DNA of 64,000 nucleotides, taken from positions 2,331,379 to 2,395,378 of the forward strand of contig NW_003101679.1 of NCBI RefSeq assembly GCF_000003855.2. Direction: 5' to 3'. Position numbers and translations under genes: made by a program. The stretch comes from Blastomyces gilchristii SLH14081 (Eukaryota > Ascomycota > Eurotiomycetes > Onygenales > Ajellomycetaceae). Positions 1 through 12,783 of this stretch are shown here, in pieces. The notes below the pieces were generated by a model, which had not been told where the DNA came from, searched no databases, and saw nothing but the letters and a program-made list of their open reading frames with translations. Position 1 is the first letter of the stretch. Every line of letters starts with the position of its first letter.

Positions 1-340
1 TATTCAAAATAGCAGCTCTTGACTGATAAGAAGTATATAAAATCTCACTTCTGAAAAGAGAGGGCTAATATAGTAGGCTGTACCTGATCAATTATATAGA
101 CTATTTCATTACACTTCATAGATTTCTGCTAAAGCTCTGATTCTCAGTCATCAATTCTCAGCTGAAGAACTCACAGAATTTCTATTCTTTCACTCTGAAG
201 CTTCATCTTGTATGCATATAAATATTCACTCTGATTACTGATTTCTGCACTTTCTCTTTTTCTTCTTCTCTGATGTTTTCCACTTTCATTATATAAGACC
301 TACATATTAATATCAATCTATTCAGCATAGGCCTCTTACA
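1..340 (+). repeat. LTR of gypsy family A (solo or 3' LTR, cut by window edge)
   Basis: This stretch aligns along nearly its whole length with the 3' LTR of the gypsy element at 16861-17212. Both share the AGCAGCTCTTGACTGAT motif near the start and GTAGGC/ATAGGC followed by CTYACA at the end. The sequence after 340 does not resemble the internal start of that element, so this is either a solo LTR or the 3' LTR of an element lying left of the window. Confidence 0.75.
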
Positions 341-449
341 CTAGCTTCTATAACTAGAGCAGAGGTTATCTCACTAGTAATAAATCATGAATATTAATGT
401 ATTACTATATATGTATTTTAACTACAGAAAGAGAGATCTCTGATACAGA

Positions 450-729
450 TAAGAAGAGAAAATATAAGAATCTGTGAGATTAAGTACTTGCAGGCGATTA
501 TTCAGATGTTTGCAGCTTGGCGTGATATGTACTAATAGCTACTAGAAGTATTCATGATAGAAAGATAAAATGTAGAGATTAAATGTATAATAGTATTTAA
601 GCTGAGTTATAAATAGTATTCACAAACTTCAGTCTGTATAGTTGTGTATAGTCAAGAGCTGCTAACTCTATCAATTATATAAGAGATAGAAATAGAGATA
701 AAGAATCTATAAGAAGTGAGATTTCTTAT
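450..729 (-). repeat. LTR-like repeat of gypsy family B/C
   Basis: About 265 bp match 37110-37375, including the shared stretches AGTCAAGAGCTGCTAACTCT and TTATATAAGAGATAGAAATA. One copy lies 3' of minus-strand gypsy B and the other 5' of minus-strand gypsy C, which is the arrangement expected of their LTR. The exact ends and the TG...CA termini are not clear. Confidence 0.5.
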
Positions 730-1855
730 AAACTTATCTCTCTCTAAGGCTTTGTCTGTGAAGTCTTTCACTGAGTGATTTCATAGAATCAGGCTCAGCA
801 CTGCAGTAATACTCACTAAAAACTCTTCATATCTATAAAAAATCTCAGTGATGAAAAATTCCTTATTACTATAAAGAGAAAAGAGTCTGTTACTCAGTTT
901 CTTATGTTATAAGATTCTTTATAACCTGCAGATCTTTCTCTGACTATTATACAGATTCATCTCATATCTTTCATATACAAGAGTTTCAGTTGACTCTTAA
1001 TTATTTCTGTGAGATTCTTATGTAATTATTATACAGATTAATTCTGTATCTTTCAATCTGAAGAGTTCTGATTAATCTTCAATCATTTTTTTACAAGATT
1101 CTTGTGTGATTATTACACAGATTCATTCTACAGATGAATCACTTTCTATGAGATTATTCTTATTAAAAAGAAGTATTCATAAGTTAATCTTTCACTCATT
1201 CTCATAAATCATCATTCTTTGACACTGTAGAGTTGTAAGAAATTTTCCATTCTTTCACTAACTCTGTAGAATTACAGAATTAAGATATCTACAGTCTGTA
1301 ATCACTTTTTCTAGTTATATAGAAAGATTCAGACCTGTGATCTGCAATCATTCTTTATTTATTAGAGTGATATAACTGTTCTATAATATCACTTATAGTG
1401 TAAATAAATCTCTGTAGAGTAGTATAAATACTTCAGATCTGTCTGTGAAATCTTATCTTCTTTTCTCTTTTTCTATAACAGCTTTCATTCTTATAAACTA
1501 TGAGTATTCTCATTCATCTGTAAAGTGTTTTCAGTTATATAATAGAGAGAGAGTGTTTCTGACAATATCTATATATTAATTTAAGAACTTCTTAAGAATA
1601 AAAAAAATTTTTCATTTTAATATCTTTACAAATAATGTCTGATCACTGCTGAGCTTTTTATAAGCATCTTCATAACTTCTTCAATTGCTTTCTATCAGCT
1701 GATAATACAGAGAAAGTGTTATTTATAATAATATCTTTATCTCTCTCAGCTCTGTCATGGCATCTGATCTTCAGATCAGTAGTCAACTCTGTATCTCTCT
1801 CAGATCAGTCTCTAACTCTCAGCACAATAATCTCAATCTTTGCTATAAGTCTTTT
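730..1855. other. AT-rich stretch without recognisable gene
   Basis: Both strands are dense with stop codons and I recognise no protein motif. It is probably decayed transposon sequence between an LTR-like repeat and the first SINE. The only internal structure I see is a short tandem repeat near 946-1130. Confidence 0.5.
946..1130. repeat. ~83-bp imperfect tandem repeat, 2.2 copies
   Basis: ATTATACAGATT (ATTACACAGATT in the third copy) starts at 946, 1028 and 1112, giving periods of 82 and 84 bp. The rest of each unit also aligns (ATCTTTCA..., GAGATTCTTAT / CAAGATTCTTGTG). Copies differ at many positions, so the array is old. Confidence 0.6.
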
Positions 1856-1866
1856 CATAAGTGATT

Positions 1867-2240
1867 GCCCTGGTGGCTGAATGATTAATATGGCCACCCG
1901 GTAGCGCCTTGTCGTGGGACACCAAGGCATGTGGGTTCGAAACCCGCAGGGGATACATTAAATCTGAAACTCAAGCACCTCAGGTTCCTAATAAATACAG
2001 AGGTGTACAAATCACTTCAATGAATTGCTCTATGTTCCTGGGCTGGAAAGTTATTATCACATGTATCTAATTGTCACTCCTTTGTATTTTCCTATGTTCT
2101 TGTTATCTTGATGTGGTCTCAACACCTGTATTTCCTCCTGTATAATCAACACTTGACCTGTATTTAACATCATGCAAGGACTCATTATAAGCTCTGCTTG
2201 CATATGAGTATAATGGAAGAATAATAATAATAATAATAAT
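1867..2240 (+). mobile_element. tRNA-derived SINE, copy 1
   Basis: The 5' ~90 bp look like a tRNA with a long variable arm (Ser/Leu type). There is an A-box-like D arm (TGGCTGAATGATTAAT) and a perfect B-box arm (GGGTTCGAAACCC). A tRNA-unrelated body of about 260 bp follows, then GGAAGAATAAT and an (AAT)n tail. The element is flanked by an 11-bp target duplication CATAAGTGATT at 1856-1866 and 2241-2251. It is the most mutated of three copies. The changes are mostly CpG to TpG/CpA and GG to GA, which also damage the A box. As a tRNA gene it would lack a good acceptor stem (only CCCC/GGGG pairs), so a SINE fits better. Confidence 0.88.
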
Positions 2241-2251
2241 CATAAGTGATT

Positions 2252-3125
2252 CATTGCAGACTGTAGCTGATAGTTTCTGTAAAGCTCTTAGTGCTATTAG
2301 TATTCTCTGCAGCTCTGCAGATCTGCAATTATTTTTTCTCTTCTTACACTATCACAGATCAGATATATATAAATGTATTTAGATTCTGTATTAACAGTTC
2401 TTATACTGTAGCACATTTCTGAAATTCTGATATTAATAGAAGATGAGTTCTCAGATACCTGTAAAATTCAGATAATCAAGATAATAGAAATAATATAAAT
2501 TTATAATAGAAGTTAATCTGAGCAGATGATCTCTCTCTTTATATCTTAATAATTTCTAGGCTGAATACTTCAGTATATCTGAGAAAGTGAACATAGCTTC
2601 ATAAGAGATATCTGATAATATACACAGATAACTAGTTCTCAAGATTCTGCTATAACAGTATATACTCTGATATTCAGCTCTTTTATAGTCTGTGTATTTT
2701 CAGCAGTCTTCATGTTAAATGTAATAATTATCTGTATCACAGATATAATACTCTCTGCTTCTTTAAAGAGAGAAATTAATAGTTATGAGAGAATTAAGTA
2801 TCACAGATAATAAGAATATAAGTGTGAGTTTTCTTTATATTTCTTTTATTACTTACTAAATTATGTTCACAGCTCAGTTTCTGTTTTCTTTATTTTTTAA
2901 CTTTAATAAGAATATGATTTCTTGTTCTCTTTATATACACTGTGAACTGTTCATCTCAGTTGAAACTCATTATCTTTATAGACTAGAGTTTATAAATAAC
3001 AGTGTTAATATCTTCATTATAATCAGATTCTTAGCAAAGATCACATTATTCTGACTTATCAGAATTTATAGTATAAAAGTTATATCTCAGCTTTCACAGA
3101 TATCTTATTTATTTAGATAATTCTT
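2252..3125. other. AT-rich stretch without recognisable gene
   Basis: Both strands are riddled with stops. A 63-codon open stretch at 2863-3054 has no recognisable motif. It lies directly 3' of the minus-strand gypsy B integrase and may be the decayed 3' part of that element. Confidence 0.4.
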
Positions 3126-3129
3126 AAGT

Positions 3130-5493
3130 GAACTCATTTATTTTATCAGAAAACTCTTATCACTAAACCTTGAATCAGAGCTCAGAATCTCACTTCTCTA
3201 AGTCAATAATTTCTTTAATCTGATATTCTCTTTTACTCTCTAGTACTTTATAAACAGAGTGATAAGTCACAGAATTCTCTTCTAAGAATTCCTTATATTT
3301 AGAGAGTAAAGAGATATGAAAAACATTATAGATATATAACTCAGATAACAGTTTTGATCTATAGAACTGTAAACTAATCTTCTTTATAATTTTATAAGAC
3401 TCTGTCTGTAAGAGATTCAGCTTGTTACTAAATCTTCATATAATGATATTTTTCAGACTTAGTCAGACTCTATCATTTTTTTTAAAACTCTTTATAATAT
3501 GCTTAGAGTTATAGTATCTCTTCTGATTAGACTGACCGTGTGACCGTGTCTGAGACCAGGATCAGATTTTTTGATAGTCTCATTACCAATTCAACTGATC
3601 TCATTATACAGTTTTAACATTAGATAGTAGTCTCATACTGTCTCAGTGAGACTTACTGTCTACTCTTATCACATTTTTCAAATGAGATCATGATTTCCAC
3701 TTCTCAATTTTAATTATTTTTATTGCTTTAAATGACTTTAAATCTTATTTGAGTGTTATCAAAAAGCATTACTTTTTAAAAAATTAAAAATAGTCTAAAG
3801 AAAACCTTAAAATGTCTAAAAATAGTAACTTTATGCCAAGAATAAGACTAAATGAGATTAAATGAGACCACTTTCTCATTTTTTTCAAGTAATGATTTCA
3901 TTTTAAGATCTGATATATAGTCACTTTGCATGTTTTTTTAATGACTAGTCTCAGCGGGATTCATGGCAAGAAATATATGGGACCAGATCAAATGGGATCA
4001 AACATGAAATTCATGGTCCCGGCGGCCAGTCTACTTCTAATACTCTTGAGTCTTTTTCAAGAAATTCACAAACTTTCTTCTGAATATTCTGAATTCTCTC
4101 AGCTTGTTTACAGATATTATCACACTTTATAGTATACTCTTATGAGTTTATCAAGATTATTTTCATGTAAGTCTTAGTAAGTATCTCAAAGAGAGTTTTA
4201 CCTGTACTAAAATACTTTGAGTTATTATACACAAAGTCTGTAAGTGATAATTAATGTACTCAGTCATTCTAATTGTAATTAATAAAGTATCACAGATACT
4301 GTTTTAATATACTTATCAGATATTTTATCTGATTATCTGTCTGCTAATGAAGAGCTGTACTTAGATCTTATAAAATCTTCAGTATAGTTATCAGATCAGA
4401 TCAGAACTTCTGTATAAAGATTAATTCTCTGTTTGAGCTAATATTCACAGATAACTCATGCAACTGAATTATATTACAGATAAAGATATAAGTTAAATTC
4501 TTTGACTTTAAGTTCTTATAAGTGAGTATAAAGTATGTTATCTTGATAAAGTAATCTATCATCATCAGCACACTGTTAAAGCAGGTATTATATATGTTCT
4601 TACTTTCAGAGAGAGTTATAAGAGCGTTTATTTCTAAATATTCTCAAGATTTCTATAGAATGAGTAGAGAAGTAAGTTTTTTATATAATCTGATTCACAC
4701 TATTTATAGATTCTGATAAATAGTATTAGAATTCACTATCTTCTTCATAAGTTCTTGCATCTTCAGTCAGAAGTATTTCTTATAAATAATTCATAAGTTC
4801 TAGTATTTATAAAATAACTTACTGAAGAAGAGTCATGATATCTTTTAATAAGTTCTATACATAGAAACTTATTTGTAGATATATAAATTCAGCTCTCTCT
4901 TTATAAGAAATTATTTAAGTTTCTTTAATTCTTTATTTCTGCTGAATTAATCTCTGTTATAAGCAGTTTCTGAATATACTAAGTATATTTATTCTTGAGT
5001 TACATTTCTGACAATCTGAACAGAAGATCTTACAAAGACTTATACTCTGTTTCTTCTTATATCAGGTTTTTCAAAGTACTCATTAAAGTCTGTAAACTCT
5101 TCAGATTATAGATACACTTTTCAAGAATCTTCATAAAGATTCTCAGAGTGTTAACTCTCAGTATTATAGAGAGTAGTTATACAGACTTTTTCTCTCTCTT
5201 CTTTCTCTTCTCTTATGAGAAATTAAGAGATTGTTCAGTTAATTTCTTTATAATACTCAGTCTGAGTATCTAATAAAGCTTTTCTATCTTCTCTAGTCTC
5301 TCTGTATCTATTACTCTAATCTTCTTGATACAGTTATATCTGTGAGAGAGTTCATTCACTGAGTTCTTAGTTTTCTTAATATACTTTATCTTGAATCAGA
5401 ACTCACGCAGTTTCTGAGCTCAGCAGATCTGCTACTGTGAGAGTTTCTTAATTGAAATAAACAGTTACAAGCTATCATGATCAGTTCTAATAG
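3130..5493 (-). pseudogene. Decayed Ty3/gypsy integrase (gypsy B)
   Basis: Read on the minus strand, the part left of 3528 gives a typical gypsy integrase C-terminus. It has a VWLSLKNI-like start, a segment of the KLN..QTxSYKIIKKI type, then YIYNVFHISLLSKYK, matching the family's HNVFHVSLL motif. A short YQIKEIIDLEK stretch resembles the first strand of a chromodomain. The part right of 4041 holds the integrase core, with HxxTDxQTERVNQ-like and TMAEYxYN-like remnants full of stops. RT and gag are not seen; the copy is cut by LINE1 at 5494. The MITE at 3528-4033 interrupts it. Confidence 0.7.
3528..4033 (+). mobile_element. 506-bp hAT-type MITE, copy A
   Basis: It starts TAGACTGACCGTGTGACCG and ends GGCGGCCAGTCTA, so the short terminal inverted repeats are TAGACTGRCCG. 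The 8-bp flanks CTTCTGAT (3520-3527) and CTTCTAAT (4034-4041) are a target duplication with one G-to-A change. It has no transposase. It is inserted in the gypsy B integrase, and its termini match those of the 5.8-kb hAT at 19015-24822. Confidence 0.92.
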
Positions 5494-5548
5494 TTATTAT
5501 TATTATTCTTCAATTATAGATGTATGCAGTCAGAGACTATGACATCTA

Positions 5549-5571
5549 CCTGAGAACTTTTAGTTCTCAGG
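5549..5571 (-). other. Conserved 3'UTR hairpin of LINE1
   Basis: Perfect 9-bp arms CCTGAGAAC and GTTCTCAGG enclose a TTTTA loop, about 40 bp before the (AAT)n tail. The identical hairpin occurs at 53192-53214 and 59872-59894, and a changed form in LINE2. In other LINEs such 3' stem-loops are recognised by the reverse transcriptase; that role is inferred here. Confidence 0.75.
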
Positions 5572-5861
5572 GTTTTTGCTATATCTATAAAGTTAACTAT
5601 GCTACATTCACCAATTTCAGATATGTAAAATCAGAAAATTCCAGCTCAGAATACAAAAACTGTTTACAAAATCCAGTATTTTAACATCTTCTGATACTTT
5701 GAAACCATTTGACAATATCATGACAAAGGAAAAGAGAACACAGTCTTAAAGATAGACACATTAAATAGATAGATAGAAAAGAATAGAAAGGAAAAAGTAA
5801 AGTAAAGAGAGACTGTAACAAAACAAATTATCAAAAGATAGTATATAGCTGTTTTAACAGA

Positions 5862-8800
5862 CTATATCTGATCAATTTCCTTCTCTTCATATTCAGATAT
5901 TTTTGAATTCAGTCATTTTCTTATAGCTGCTTGAGTTTCTGATAGAAAGTCTATTAAGTATTTAATTCCTGTCTCAGTTGAGAATAGAAATCTCATATTT
6001 AATTGATTTAGATCATACTTCTCTTTCAATCTGACTCTGAGACTATTGTATAATGCACAGTGTAGTACAATATACTCAGAATTGTCATTTGCATTGCAGA
6101 ATGAGTGTTCTATTGAATCAAATCTATCATTAAATCTTTGTATATAAGATTTGAAATAGCCATGTCCTAGTTTCAGCTGTATTATAGATGAAAATATTTT
6201 CTTTTTATATTTAATTGAACAAGATTTCTGCTTGGGTTTTATTTCAAATCTTGAATAATGTATACTCTTCTTTTGTTTCTGCCAGCTTTCATTTCACTTA
6301 TCTAAACAAGATTATTTTACTTTTCTCTTTATAAAAGATCAGTACATAATTTTTTCAATAGATCTGCTTAATTCTGAACCTTTTTTTACAGCTGAATCAG
6401 TCAATTCATTGCCATGAGTATTCATATAAGCAGGAACTCAATGTAGATGAATTATCAGCTTTGATGTTCTTCTCTTTTGAATTTTCAAAACAGACTTTAA
6501 GATCAGTTTAAAATTCATTTGATTCTTATAAATCTGACTATTTCTAAGTCTTTTTAAAGCAGCTTCACTATCAGAGAATATTCATATCACTTACAAACTA
6601 TTTTCTCTTTTATAAGATTTTATTTCAATGAGTTTGAAAGCTTTCACTATTGCAAATAGTTCAGCATCAAAGACTTCAGATTCACAGTCTAAATTTCAGA
6701 AATCTGAGATAAAATTAATATTATCTTCAGTATAAGCAATGCCTGTGTCTAATCTATTCAAAGTCTCATTTTTTGAGTCATCTGAATAAATCAGAATAGA
6801 ATCTTTTATATTAATTGTAGAAAGTCTCTTCAAATACTGTTCATATTCTTTCTCTTTAGATAGTTCACTTATTTACAAGTTTATAAGAGATTCAAGCTTT
6901 TCTCTTCAGAGAGATATCTTCTCATGATCAACTTTGTCATCATTTAAAGAAGAAAATTGATTTTTAATCAGTGAGTATAGTCTGTACAGTTGAGAAGGCA
7001 TTTTCTTTGTAGAATTATTTTCATTTCAATCAAGAAATTCATTTCAATCCAGTTCATTTCTAGAGTCAGTTAATGAAAATAAAGAACAGACTCTTTCTCT
7101 GATTATATAATTTAAGCTTATCTTTATAACTCTTAGAGTATAGTTCATACAGGTCTTTTCAAATCTAATAGCAGAAGAAGAAATTGAAGATTTAATTTTC
7201 ATTATTTTAATAGAAGATGATTTGAATGCTTTCAGAATTCTTCTCAAAGCTGTGTTTTGCAGACTTTGAAAGAGTTCAGTGAAATTCTCTTGATTATTTC
7301 ATCAAACTGAAACTTCATAATCAGTTAATGAGATAATGCAGACTATATATAACTATCTCATAGCCTGAAAGAATAGATCTCTCTCTGTATTTGATAGTCT
7401 GATTATTTTATTCAATAGTCTTTCTACCTTGACAGTTCTTTGTTGAATGTGATATTTAAAATTCAACTTGAAGTTTAATCATACTTCTAATCATTTGATA
7501 TTTACACTGAGTTTAATCTCTCTATTTAAAAGAGTTAGAGATAGTTCTTTCTCATTGAATTTAGAAAAGAAATGAATTAACTCAGTGTTATTCATATTAA
7601 ATTAAATTTAATTAATATCTGCTCTAACAAAGATTTTCTTTACAGCTTGTTTAACCACTTTCAAATTCTCTTTGATAGTTTTTGAGCTGTAGACTAGATT
7701 AATATCATTCATATAGCTTAAAAATTACACTATTCTCATATTTCTATTTTTGAATAGATATACAGTGTATATTATAAATAAAATAAGTGAGATTGAAGAT
7801 TCTTACAGTACTTCTATTTTTATCTCAGTCTTATCTTATTTCATTTCATCAAAGAAAAGTTATATAATTCTTTTAGATATAAAACAGTTAACTCATTTTA
7901 TTAGAGAAAGTGACAGTTTTAACATCTTCAAAGTCTGAATTAACTTTGACTTTGAAATATAATCAAATGCTTCTTTTATATCAATAAAAACTGCAGTTGA
8001 GACCAATCTTCATGCTTTGCTATTTGAATATTATAAACAACAGAGAGAACAGTGTCAATTTCAGATCATTATTTTCTATCTCTTATTTATTCACTGAATA
8101 AAAGAGAGTTATTAATAGAGCTTATAAAAGATAGTTGAGTAGCTAATATCTTTTCTAAAACCTTTTCTAAACAGTTCAATAGATATATTACTCTATATAA
8201 CTTAGAAATTGAAGTTTTTCTATTAGATTTTATAAGGATCACTTCAGTGACTTCTCTTCAGCATTCAGAATAATATTCATTATTTAAGAGATTGAAAAAG
8301 AGCTCAAAATATTTATTCTTTAAGTAGAAGTATACATTTTGAATAATTAAGTAATTAATTGAATCAGGCTCTGCAGCAGTTTTAACTGAACTTGAGAAGA
8401 TAGCTGACTCTAATTCATCTTGTGTAAGATCAGGCCTTTCCCAGTTATTTTTATCAATATAGTTAAGAAGTGATATATTCACTTTCTCTGAATCTGAATC
8501 TGATGAGTTTTGAAAGAGAATTTTCATGAAAGCTTGACATTTTTTCTCAAAAGAGTTTACTGTATATAATTCATTCTGAAACTGATATTCTAAGACTGAA
8601 ACTTTTGCTACACTTCTTGTTTTAGTATAGTTAAAAGCTTTAAAAACTTTCTTTTCTTATGCTTCTTTAAGAAATTTATTTCAGTAGTCTGTTTTAGCTC
8701 TTTTAATATCTGAAAAATATTCATTTCTGACAGCTTTGAACTCTATATTAGATATTACATCATTCTTTCAATCTCTTCTAGCAGTAGCTAATTATTTTCT

Positions 8801-9817
8801 TTTAGATGAGATATTCTCATTTCATCAAGATTTTAAATACTCAGAAGACTTTCTCTTTAGAATATTATCTCTAACACTTGTTAGAATAATAGATGTAATG
8901 AGCTTCACTCTATTCTTAAGCATTTCATTTGAAATACCTTGATCAGAATTTCAATATAACTCACTCTATCTTTAAGATTTTAATAGTTTTATTCTTTCTT
9001 TAACTGCTTTTCAATCAGCTTTTTCAAAGTTAAACTGATTAGAGAGAAGAGGATTTTCACTCATTTATTTTTCACTCAGTTCAATATTAAATTGAATAAT
9101 CTTATGACCTGATTCTGATATCTTATTTAAATCAATAAATCAGTTTACAAGTCTTTTTTTCATTAGATTTTATGATATGAAGATTAGATCTATAATAGAT
9201 TTCTGTTTCATATCTTTTCTAAAGAATGTTTATTAATCAGACTTATTAACTAAATCTATTGAATGCTCAAAGATTCATTCAATTAGATTATCAGCTCTTA
9301 CTGCTCTTTTACATTCTGAATTTCATCAGAGATGGTGTGTATTGAAATCTTCTACAATTATAGAGTTTCTTAATAAAGTTATATTCAGAAATTCTCTATG
9401 AATTATTCAGATATTGTTATTTTTCTTCAATAACTTTTCATTATAGATATTTATGAGCTGTATAGTATTAAACTCATTCTCTTTATCTATAATATCACTC
9501 ATCAGAATATCAGGGTCAGATATGATATTAAATCTTAGATTAAATTAATATCTTAATCTCTTTCTTTCATAGATCACTACTCTTGACTTTATCTCAGACT
9601 TTTGAGATAGAAAGCAGTAGTAGCTTGAATGAGAAATAAAGTATTTTTACTCAGTATCAAAATTCAGTTTCTGAAGCAGTATAAAATTAATCTTTTATTC
9701 AAATGCAATTTGAAGATATGAATAAATACAATTTAAGTTTCTATTTACATTATTTTGAATAAGTGTAATTTTGGAAGAGTTTTTACACTTTTTTTGTTAT
9801 TTTTATTCTATATTCAT
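5862..9817 (-). pseudogene. LINE ORF2 remnant: endonuclease, reverse transcriptase, RNase H (LINE1)
   Basis: This is the ancestral polyprotein of about 1,300 codons. Near the start lie an APE-type endonuclease remnant (LQE; IIxDFNAHH with lost Trp codons; SDHxII). In the middle is an RT of the Tad/R1 type, whose N-terminal part can still be read at 8258-8527 (SDSEKVNISLLNYIDKN...DLTQDELESAI). The C-terminal third has an RNase H (IYSDDSK, then EVFDAELFAIVKAFK and IFSDSEAALKRL). Many stops are TGA where Trp or Arg is expected. The start is the Met aligned with LINE3 48940, and the stop aligns with LINE3 52900-52902. Not functional. Confidence 0.85.
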
Positions 9818-9846
9818 ACTAAAAGAGAGTAGAGATAGAGTAGAAT

Positions 9847-11112
9847 CTAATCACTATCATCAGATAGTAAATTATAACTATTTTGAAAAGTAGAAATCTC
9901 AACTGCTTGCATTATATCTAGTTTATCATCTGAGTCATTTCTCAATTCTCTAATCTTAAAAGAAGTTTAAGGATTCAAATTGTGTTTACATTTAGCTGAA
10001 GAATTATAGTTTGAAGATTTAGATAGTTGAGAATTTCTTCTTTTAAAGCTTGTAGTTATGAATTTACTGGCTTAACTATTCTCTTCAGTTCTAGATTGAC
10101 TTTGAGCTTCATCTTTTCTCCAGTTCTTTTGAGTTCTTGAAGCATACATACAATGTTTTGAGCTAGATGCATGTTTTTCTTTACAATTAGAGCATTTAAG
10201 CAGAGTGTATTAACATATTTTATCTCTTTTTAAGCATGTTTCACATTTATGCTCACTAGTTTTGTGATCTCTGGCATAGAATACACATTTTGAGTCTCTA
10301 AAATATGAGATTACAAAGTGTTCATATCTCTGATAGTTTGAACACTGTGTTTGTGCTTTGAGATTCATTCTTGAGTCTTTGTATTCATGAACTCTCATTT
10401 TCAAACCTGCTACTCTTACTTCAGAGATTCTTGATTATTCAAGTGTCTTTATATACACTAGAACAGAGACATTTCTTCTGCTCTATCTGAACTTAATTGA
10501 ATTTAGTCATACAGGCTCTTTTCTCAGTTGAATAGAGTTGTATTCTTCTAATTCATTTTTGAGAAGTAGCATTTCTTCTTCACAGTCAAAAATTTCAACT
10601 GAAATATTATAAAGAATGAATTTGTCTCACTTTTCATCTCTCTCAGATAGAATTGTTGTGTTTAACAAAGACTCTACTGCTGACTTTCAGAGATTCTTAT
10701 TCTGAATAAGAAATTCAGCACTGAATTTGACATTATAGTCAAAATGATGAAGCTTTCAAAGAATAATGACTCAATTGAAGCTATAACTGATTTTTGAACT
10801 TCAATATCAGTCATCAACTGAGAAAACAACTGCTGATTAATTTCATTTCTGATTCTGAAAATGAGATTTGAGTTTAGCTTGTTTCTTTGCAAGATATTCT
10901 GATTTGAGACTTTGAGAATAAGTCTTCTATTTCTGAAGATTTGAAAGTTTTTCTCTTTTTGTATTTTTTTCTTCACTTTTCTATGAATAGAAGTATGAGC
11001 AGTATTCTTCTCAGTTTTCTCAGGATTTTCAGCAGCTTTTGAGACAGCAGATTTAGAGACAGCAGATTCAGCTGCTTGAGCATATGTTTTCTTCTGATTT
11101 AAAGAAGAAGAC
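9847..11112 (-). pseudogene. LINE ORF1 (Gag-like) remnant, 3' part, zinc knuckles (LINE1)
   Basis: The part from 11112 to 10674 is open for about 146 codons (from SLNQKKTYAQAAESAVSKSA), with a Lys/Ser-rich region and then a hydrophobic Gag-like region. Downstream at 10404-10210 is a Cys/His cluster of the Tad ORF1 type. QCSNYQRYEHF aligns with the CxxCxxxGH knuckle, followed by CVFYARDHKTSEHKCETC and LKCSNCKEKH. The two parts are in different frames, with the offset near the QQ-stop at 10674; LINE3 has the same offset at the same place. The 5' end is cut by the gypsy LTR at 11113. Its likely role was nucleic-acid binding in the LINE RNP. Confidence 0.8.
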
Positions 11113-11278
11113 ATGGAATTCCTATTCTGCTGCCCTGAAGCTTTACTATGTACGCATATAAATATTCACTCTGATCACTGATTCTCACACTTTCTCTTTC
11201 TTTTCTTCTCTAATGTTTTTAACTTTCTTATATAAGATCTATATATTATACTGATCTATTTAGCGTAGGCCTCTTACA
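11113..11278 (+). repeat. Truncated 5' LTR of gypsy A
   Basis: CATGGAATTCCTATTCTGC to GTAGGCCTCTTACA aligns with the last ~170 bp of the 3' LTR (17044-17212). The 5' half is deleted at the junction with LINE1. Confidence 0.85.
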
Positions 11279-11593
11279 CTTGAAGAATATTCATCATCTT
11301 CTTATTAGAAATGATTATTCACATATCATCTTCTCATTAGAAATGATTACTCACTGAGATATCTGAATGCATAACAATGCATAAGAAATAGAGAAACAGT
11401 CAAACAGTTAAGTGAACACTGAGTTCTCAGATAGAAGCTTGCTCATCAGTCACTCTGGCCCTGCAACAAGATCTTACAAAGAGAATGTCAGTGAAAGACT
11501 CAAGAGTTCTGACACTACAGACATATGAGATATTTATACAATTACACTTCTTCTGATTTCACATATATTTCACATCTGACAAATGATATAACC

Positions 11594-12783
11594 ATGTCTA
11601 ATGATAATATGAGAGAACTCTTGAATGCGAGTATAGAAGTGGTATCACAGTGGCTCTGAGCAATGTTGAAATTACAACAGCAATAGATAGCTGATATGCA
11701 TGCAACTTAACAACTTCAATATGAGAAAATTCAATAATTAATTCAACAAGGAACTCATACAATTCCAACATCTACAGAATTGAATACAAAAGCACTGAAA
11801 GAATACTTAGATACTTCTGTATATTTCAATACTTTCAATCTCCCTCTCTACTCATCATGAAGGATGGAAATGCTTGTGAAACTGAGTGTGAATGAAGATG
11901 TCATCAGTTCACTAATCAATCAAGATTAGTATATCAATGAATGATTAAAGAATTGCATGAAAATGAATAAAAGTATGTGAACCAGCATTGCAAACACCTG
12001 ACAACATTATCAAATAACTTGATATTCTGTTTCAAGACACTGCCATGCAACAGAAGATATTAGATTGATTACAGAGCATCTGATAGAGAAATACTTCTCT
12101 TACAACATTTATTTCTGACTTTAACATCAGGATCTTAGAAGCAGGTGATCAATCTTGAGAGAATCAAATGAAGATTAGTATGCTCAAGAAGACATTAACT
12201 TTCAAACTCTTACAGACTCTCATAAGTGTAAACAAAGACTCAACTTATAAAGGCTTCTTCACACAGCTCCGGACATTGAATGACTGTCTTATCAAGCCCA
12301 AGAGTATACAGAACAGTGACAGAAGATGTTACACTCACACACCTGTGCTGAGAAATAATTCAGTCACTTATACATCTATGCTGAGAAACAACAACAATGA
12401 TGCAGATGCTATGAACTGAGTAGACTCAAATATCTATACTAAGCAAGAGTCTCTGTCATCTGAACAGGCTTCTGAGTTCCTGAAATCACCTCTGAAGAAG
12501 TCACTGATTGATATTAATAAGAAGTGTGCATCAACTGTAACTGATCAGAACATATTACTTTTAACTGTTGATTAATCTATATGCCTTCTCACTCAAGAGA
12601 AAGATCAGTGCCTTCTCACTCAAAGAATGAATCAGTGCCTGTTCACATCAACCACATTGCATTGAAAGAAGATTCAGAAGATAACTATGAGAATGTCTCA
12701 ATGAAACAGAGAAAAGATTAGCTTCTGTTTAAATTTGCAAACAGAAGTTTGAAGAGGTCAAATGACAATAATTTGAAGAGATA
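11594..12783 (+). pseudogene. gypsy A Gag remnant with CCHC knuckle
   Basis: An ATG at 11594 opens a Gln-rich Gag-like N-terminus (MSNDNMRELLNAS) that soon meets TGA codons. A readable piece lies at 12168-12419. At 12527-12568 a CX2CX4HX4C zinc knuckle is preserved (CINCN, stop, SEHITFNC, the stop being a TGA at a probable Trp). Gag would form the retrotransposon capsid and bind RNA through the knuckle. It is followed directly by the protease region. Confidence 0.7.

Noticed and set aside
1867..1960. Functional tRNA-Ser/Leu genes at the three tRNA-like heads
   Set aside because: The acceptor stem is mostly unpaired, all three are followed by the same ~270-bp body and (AAT)n tail, and two have target duplications. 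They are SINEs.
4034..5490. Independent host gene in the AT-rich stretch
   Set aside because: Minus-strand fragments fit a gypsy integrase core, continuous with the integrase C-terminus on the other side of MITE A.
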